Source of the DNA: Candidatus Lachnoclostridium stercoripullorum
GTDB lineage: Bacteria > Bacillota > Clostridia > Lachnospirales > Lachnospiraceae
Reading direction: 5' to 3'
DNA: 42,942 nucleotides
NCBI GenBank assembly: GCA_019114845.1
Contig: DXEU01000109.1
Span: forward strand, 1 to 42,942
This document shows, in pieces, positions 39,326 through 42,942 of this stretch (position 1 is its first letter; every line of letters begins with the position of its first letter). The position numbers and the translations under genes are program-made. The notes beneath the pieces were generated by a model. It did no database searches. It worked only from the letters and a program-made list of their open reading frames with translations, and was not told the DNA's origin.

Positions 39326-41941
39326 ATGCAGGAAAAATACGATATTACGGGAATGAGCTGCGCCGCCTGCTCCACCAGAGTGGAGAAGGCTGTATCCTCT
39401 CTCCCGGGCATGGAGCAGTGCTCTGTCAACCTCCTGAAGAACAGCATGGTGGTAAACTATGATGATCATACACTGACCAGCAGTCAGATCGTGGAGGCGG
39501 TGGAGAAGGCCGGCTACGGGGCAGTCCTGGAGACAAAAGGGGGACAAAAGACGGCGGCCGGGGCGAAGGCATCGCCGGTGGATACCGCCAGACAGGAGTA
39601 CGAGTCCATGAGAAGGCGGGTGATCTGGTCCTTTGTGTTCACCGTTCCCCTGTTTTACATTTCCATGGGGCACATGATGGGGTGGCCGCTGCCGGGATTC
39701 TTCCTGGGCACGGAGAACTCCATGATCTACGCCATGACCCTGTTTTTGCTGGCCCTGCCGGTGGCCATCATCAACTCAAAATATTACCGCAACGGTTTTA
39801 AGACCCTGTTTCACGGGTCCCCCAACATGGATTCCCTGATCGCCCTGGGGTCCGGGGCATCCATGGTCTACGGCGTCTACGCCCTCTACAAGATCGCCTA
39901 CGGCTTCGGCCACGGGGATCTGGCCATGGTGACCCAGTTTACCCATGACTTATATTTTGAGGGGGCGGGCACCATCCTGACCCTGATCACCCTGGGCAAA
40001 TTTTTCGAGGCCAGGGCCAAGGGAAAGACCTCCGACGCCATCAACAAGCTCTTAAACCTGGCCCCCAAGACGGCCACGGTGGTGCGGGACGGCGTGGAGT
40101 CCGTGGTGCCGGTGGAGGAGCTGGAGACGGGAGATGTGCTGATTGTGAAGGCGGGAGAATCCATCCCGGTGGACGGCGTGGTCCTGGAGGGGACAGCCTC
40201 CGTGGATGAGTCCGCCATCACCGGGGAGAGCATTCCCGTGGACAAGGAGACGGGGGATAAGGTGATCGGAGCCACCGTCAACCGCAGCGGGTATTTCCGC
40301 ATGCGGGCCACCAAGGTGGGGGAGGACACGGCTCTGGCCCAGATCATCCGCCTGGTGGACGAGGCCACCAGCTCCAAAGCGCCCATCGCCAAGCTGGCGG
40401 ACCGGGTGGCGGGGGTGTTTGTGCCGGTGGTGATCGCCATCGCCGTGGTCTCCGCCATCGTGTGGCTGATCTGCGGAGCCACCTTCGAGTTTGCCCTGAC
40501 CATCGCCGTGTCCGTGCTGGTGGTCTCCTGCCCCTGCGCCCTGGGCCTGGCGACGCCCACGGCCATCATGGTGGGGACGGGCCGGGGCGCCACCAACGGC
40601 GTCCTCATCAAGTCGGCGGAGGCCCTGGAGACGGCCCACTCCGTGCAGACGGTGGTGATGGACAAGACAGGCACCATCACCCAGGGACAGCCCATGGTGA
40701 CGGACATCGCCTGCCCGGAAAATGTGGACTGCGGCGAGCTGCTGCAGATCGCCGCTTCCCTGGAGAAGCTCTCTGAGCACCCCCTGGCCAGGGCCATCGT
40801 GGCGGAGGCGGAGAGAAAGGGAGTCTCCTATCTCCCGGTGAAGAATTTTGAGCAGATTCCAGGACAGGGGATCCGGGGGGAGATCGATGGGGCGGAGTGC
40901 CTGGCGGGCAACCAGAAGATGATGAATGCCTTCTCCATCCATGGGGAGAGCATGGAGGAACTTCAGGACCAGATGGCATCCGACGGAAAGACGCCCCTGT
41001 TCTTTGTGAAGGACGGCCTGCTCCTGGGCATGATCGCCGTGGCCGACGTGGTGAAGCCCACCAGCAAGGAGGCCATCCAGGAGTTAAAGCACATGGGCAT
41101 CGAGGTGGTGATGCTCACGGGAGACCACAGAAAGACGGCGGAGGCCATCCGCAGACAGGTGGGAGTGGACCGCGTCATCGCCGAGGTGCTGCCCCAGGAT
41201 AAGGAGCGGGAGATCCGCCGGATCCAGGAGAGCGGCAGAAAGGTGGCCATGGTGGGAGACGGCATCAACGACGCCCCGGCCCTGGCCCGAGCGGACGTGG
41301 GCATCGCCATCGGCGCCGGCACGGACGTGGCCATGGAATCCGCGGACATCGTGCTGATGAAAAATGACCTGCTGGACGTGGCGGGGGCCATCGAGCTTTC
41401 CAAGGCCACCATCCGCAACATCAAGGAGAACCTGTTCTGGGCGTTCTTCTACAACGTCATCGGGATCCCCGTGGCCGCCGGCTGCTACTATGTGGCCTTC
41501 GGCCTGAAGATGAATCCCATGGTGGCTGCCCTGGCCATGAGCTTCAGCTCCGTGTTTGTGGTCAGCAACGCCCTGCGCCTGCGCTTCTTTAAGCCGAAAC
41601 ACGGCTCCGCGGCTGTCACCGCCCAGGCGGCAGCGGTCACGGAACCGGTGGTTCATAAAACGGCGGCCGTCTCCCCCGCAGAGCGGGCGGAGAGACAGGC
41701 GGCCGAAACCAAACAAAATGGAGGTATTGTGATGAAGAGAGAACTGACTGTGGAAGGCATGATGTGCCAGAACTGCGTGAAGCATGTGAGAAAGGCCCTG
41801 GAGGGCATCGAGGGCGCTTCCGATGTGGAGGTGAGCCTGGAGGAGAAGAAGGCCACCGTGTGCGTGCCCGAGTCCGTGACGGACGAGATGCTGAAGGCGG
41901 CCGTGGTGGACGCCGGCTACGAAGTGACGGCCATTAACTAA
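39326..41941 (+). CDS. copA: Copper-exporting P1B-type ATPase with terminal HMA domains
   Basis: This 871-residue pump exports Cu(I) across the membrane. An N-terminal HMA domain binds metal through Cys12-Ala-Ala-Cys15. The P1B core shows ITGES, the transmembrane CPC at 402-404, the phosphorylated DKTGT with Asp446, an HP motif (SEHPLA), GDGINDAP, FYNVIGIP and MSFSSVFVVSNALRLR in the last helices, all typical of Cu(I) specificity. A linker then leads to a second, C-terminal HMA domain (about 803-871) with Cys814-Gln-Asn-Cys817. A C-terminal HMA is less usual and has its own internal start signal. GGAAGGAGAAG precedes the ATG. Confidence 0.95.
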   Translation: MQEKYDITGMSCAACSTRVEKAVSSLPGMEQCSVNLLKNSMVVNYDDHTLTSSQIVEAVEKAGYGAVLETKGGQKTAAGAKASPVDTARQEYESMRRRVIWSFVFTVPLFYISMGHMMGWPLPGFFLGTENSMIYAMTLFLLALPVAIINSKYYRNGFKTLFHGSPNMDSLIALGSGASMVYGVYALYKIAYGFGHGDLAMVTQFTHDLYFEGAGTILTLITLGKFFEARAKGKTSDAINKLLNLAPKTATVVRDGVESVVPVEELETGDVLIVKAGESIPVDGVVLEGTASVDESAITGESIPVDKETGDKVIGATVNRSGYFRMRATKVGEDTALAQIIRLVDEATSSKAPIAKLADRVAGVFVPVVIAIAVVSAIVWLICGATFEFALTIAVSVLVVSCPCALGLATPTAIMVGTGRGATNGVLIKSAEALETAHSVQTVVMDKTGTITQGQPMVTDIACPENVDCGELLQIAASLEKLSEHPLARAIVAEAERKGVSYLPVKNFEQIPGQGIRGEIDGAECLAGNQKMMNAFSIHGESMEELQDQMASDGKTPLFFVKDGLLLGMIAVADVVKPTSKEAIQELKHMGIEVVMLTGDHRKTAEAIRRQVGVDRVIAEVLPQDKEREIRRIQESGRKVAMVGDGINDAPALARADVGIAIGAGTDVAMESADIVLMKNDLLDVAGAIELSKATIRNIKENLFWAFFYNVIGIPVAAGCYYVAFGLKMNPMVAALAMSFSSVFVVSNALRLRFFKPKHGSAAVTAQAAAVTEPVVHKTAAVSPAERAERQAAETKQNGGIVMKRELTVEGMMCQNCVKHVRKALEGIEGASDVEVSLEEKKATVCVPESVTDEMLKAAVVDAGYEVTAIN
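41732..41941 (+). other. Possible internal start for a stand-alone CopZ-like copper chaperone
   Basis: Inside copA, in frame, ATG 41732 begins a complete 69-residue HMA domain (MKRELTVEGMMCQNC onwards), the size of CopZ chaperones. GGAGG (41720-41724) lies 7 nt upstream, encoded as NGGIV in the linker. This could give a second product from the same mRNA, or be a relic of a former separate gene that fused to copA. Which is true cannot be decided from sequence. Confidence 0.5.
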
Positions 41942-41952
41942 AACGCTGCTGG

Positions 41953-41995
41953 CAGCCGCAGGCGGAAGAGAATTCCGTGCTGCGGCTGTTTTTTT
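41953..41995 (+). terminator. Terminator of copA
   Basis: CAGCCGCA (41953-41960) pairs with TGCGGCTG (41981-41988), with an inner CGGAA/TTCCG pairing, and a run of seven T follows. The T run overlaps the stop codon of the convergent AraC gene. Confidence 0.85.
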
Positions 41996-42942
41996 AGTTC
42001 CTCTGAACGCTTCTCCGGTATTCCGTGGGCGTCATCCCGGCGATATCCTTAAAAGCCCGGGCAAATTTTCCCTGGGACTCATACCCCATTTTCGCCGCCA
42101 CTGCCCCCACGGTCTCGTCCGTATCCCGCAGAATCTCCATGGCCCGGCGGATGCGGTAATTCTTCATGTAGGCGGCGATGGGAAGGCCGTAGACGGCCCG
42201 GAAGGCTTCCTTTAAGGAGGAGGGGTTGATGAGATAGCGCCGGGACAGCTCCTCGATGGTGCAGCGCCGGGACAGATCTTCCGTCAGCAGGCTGTGGATC
42301 TGGCGGATCAGATCCGCCTGGCGGGAGCTGCTGGGAGTCATGAGGCGGCTGTCCGGGGTGTACTGGCTGAGGAAGAGCAGGAGCTCCAGGGCTTTTAACT
42401 TCATCCAGGGGAGGCGCCAGGGATCCGCCGCGCGGTACAGGGGGGCGAAGATGGCCTCCGTGTCCCCGCAGGCGGAGATGGCGGTGGAGCGGTGAAGTCC
42501 GCAGTACTTCTCCCGCAGGGAGCAGAGGGAGAGGCCGGACTCCGCCAGAAAGGGAGGCATATTCCCCTCCAGCTGCTTGAGATCCACGGAGAGGGAGATG
42601 CCGCAGCAGAATCCGGTGGGAAACTGCATCACCGAGTCGGCGCAGCAGTCCCGGCTGTGGACGGCCAGGTCCCCGGCCCCCAGGTAGACGGAGGTGCCGT
42701 TTTTCATGTCCCAGCCGACGCGCCCCCGGTGACAGTAGTGAATTTCCAAAACGGAGTGGGAGGCGGGGTGGCGAAAGGCGATCTCACCCGCAAGAAAATC
42801 GTTGAAGGAGAGGCGGATGCCCGGGAAGAGCTCCCGGATCTCCATGAGGCCCTTGCCTGAGGTTGCGGCAGTCAGCTCTCCGGCCTCCGTCTTTACTGAA
42901 CCGGCGGGGACGTCCGCCAGCCGCCGGCGCAATAGTTCTGTC
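41994..42942 (-). CDS. AraC-family regulator (5' end at or beyond the window edge)
   Basis: The visible part (about 315 residues) ends with a two-helix-turn-helix AraC domain: IEELSRRYLINPSSLKEAFR and VGAVAAKMGYESQGKFARAF, then the closing GMTPTEYRRS motif. The N-terminal half is a cupin-like sensing region (HYCHRGRVGWDMKNG). The frame stays open to the right edge; a TTG at 42932 is the only near-edge start and an ATG at 42845 would lose the first residues, so the true start may lie outside. It converges on copA and shares its terminator region. Its target genes are not evident. Confidence 0.87.
   Translation of the reverse strand, partial: TELLRRRLADVPAGSVKTEAGELTAATSGKGLMEIRELFPGIRLSFNDFLAGEIAFRHPASHSVLEIHYCHRGRVGWDMKNGTSVYLGAGDLAVHSRDCCADSVMQFPTGFCCGISLSVDLKQLEGNMPPFLAESGLSLCSLREKYCGLHRSTAISACGDTEAIFAPLYRAADPWRLPWMKLKALELLLFLSQYTPDSRLMTPSSSRQADLIRQIHSLLTEDLSRRCTIEELSRRYLINPSSLKEAFRAVYGLPIAAYMKNYRIRRAMEILRDTDETVGAVAAKMGYESQGKFARAFKDIAGMTPTEYRRSVQRN

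Overview
The window looks like a chromosomal segment from a GC-rich member of the Bacillota, most likely a Clostridia/Lachnospiraceae-type gut anaerobe. The evidence is a T-box leader in front of leucine genes, strong AGGAGG-type ribosome binding sites, sigma-A-like promoters, a ThiW-type ECF component, a YwnA-like Rrf2 regulator, a RpiR regulator, choline-binding-type cell wall repeats, and lipoproteins with LAGC lipoboxes. I see no rRNA, tRNA, CRISPR array, integrase or transposase. The genus is an inference from gene content only.

Layout. (1) 1-9489 is a cell-surface glycan region: the 3' end of a sugar C-methyltransferase, an NADP-type secondary alcohol dehydrogenase, three family-2 glycosyltransferases (one with two catalytic domains), an undecaprenyl-phosphate sugar-1-phosphate transferase with its own promoter, and an LCP-family protein carrying three sets of in-frame tandem repeats. 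(2) 9542-14584 is leucine biosynthesis (leuA-leuC-leuD-leuB) behind a promoter and a T-box leader with a CTG leucine specifier. (3) 14611-16039 is an HtrA-type membrane protease. (4) 16076-19079 is thiamine salvage (thiW-thiM-thiED) behind a TPP riboswitch. (5) 19099-23307 holds a HAD phosphatase, a convergent overlapping SAM methyltransferase, a secreted choline-binding-repeat protein and a threonine aldolase.

(6) 23472-28521 is the most unusual block. It is a three-gene cassette closed by an 18-bp perfect terminator hairpin: an HTH-like acidic protein, a 992-residue protein joining a Ser/Thr-kinase domain to a NACHT/STAND-like P-loop NTPase and a membrane-anchored ectodomain, and a lipoprotein. 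It resembles an immune-type or signalling receptor and I do not recognise it as a described system. (7) 28647-31826 holds a small XRE regulator, a secreted protein with two discoidin-like domains and a DnaJ-type cysteine-rich tail, and an Rrf2/NAD(P)-binding pair (YwnA/YwnB-like) with three copies of one palindromic operator.

(8) 31946-39180 holds a Cof-type HAD phosphatase, then a divergent RpiR regulator facing an operon of sugar-phosphate isomerase, AfuABC/FbpABC-type ABC importer (lipoprotein, fused double permease, ATPase) and a PHP phosphoesterase. Together these suggest uptake and processing of a phosphorylated sugar or related compound. (9) 39192-41995 holds a CopA copper ATPase with a C-terminal CopZ-like domain that has its own internal Shine-Dalgarno and ATG, behind a CsoR-like operator. 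(10) An AraC regulator runs off the right edge.
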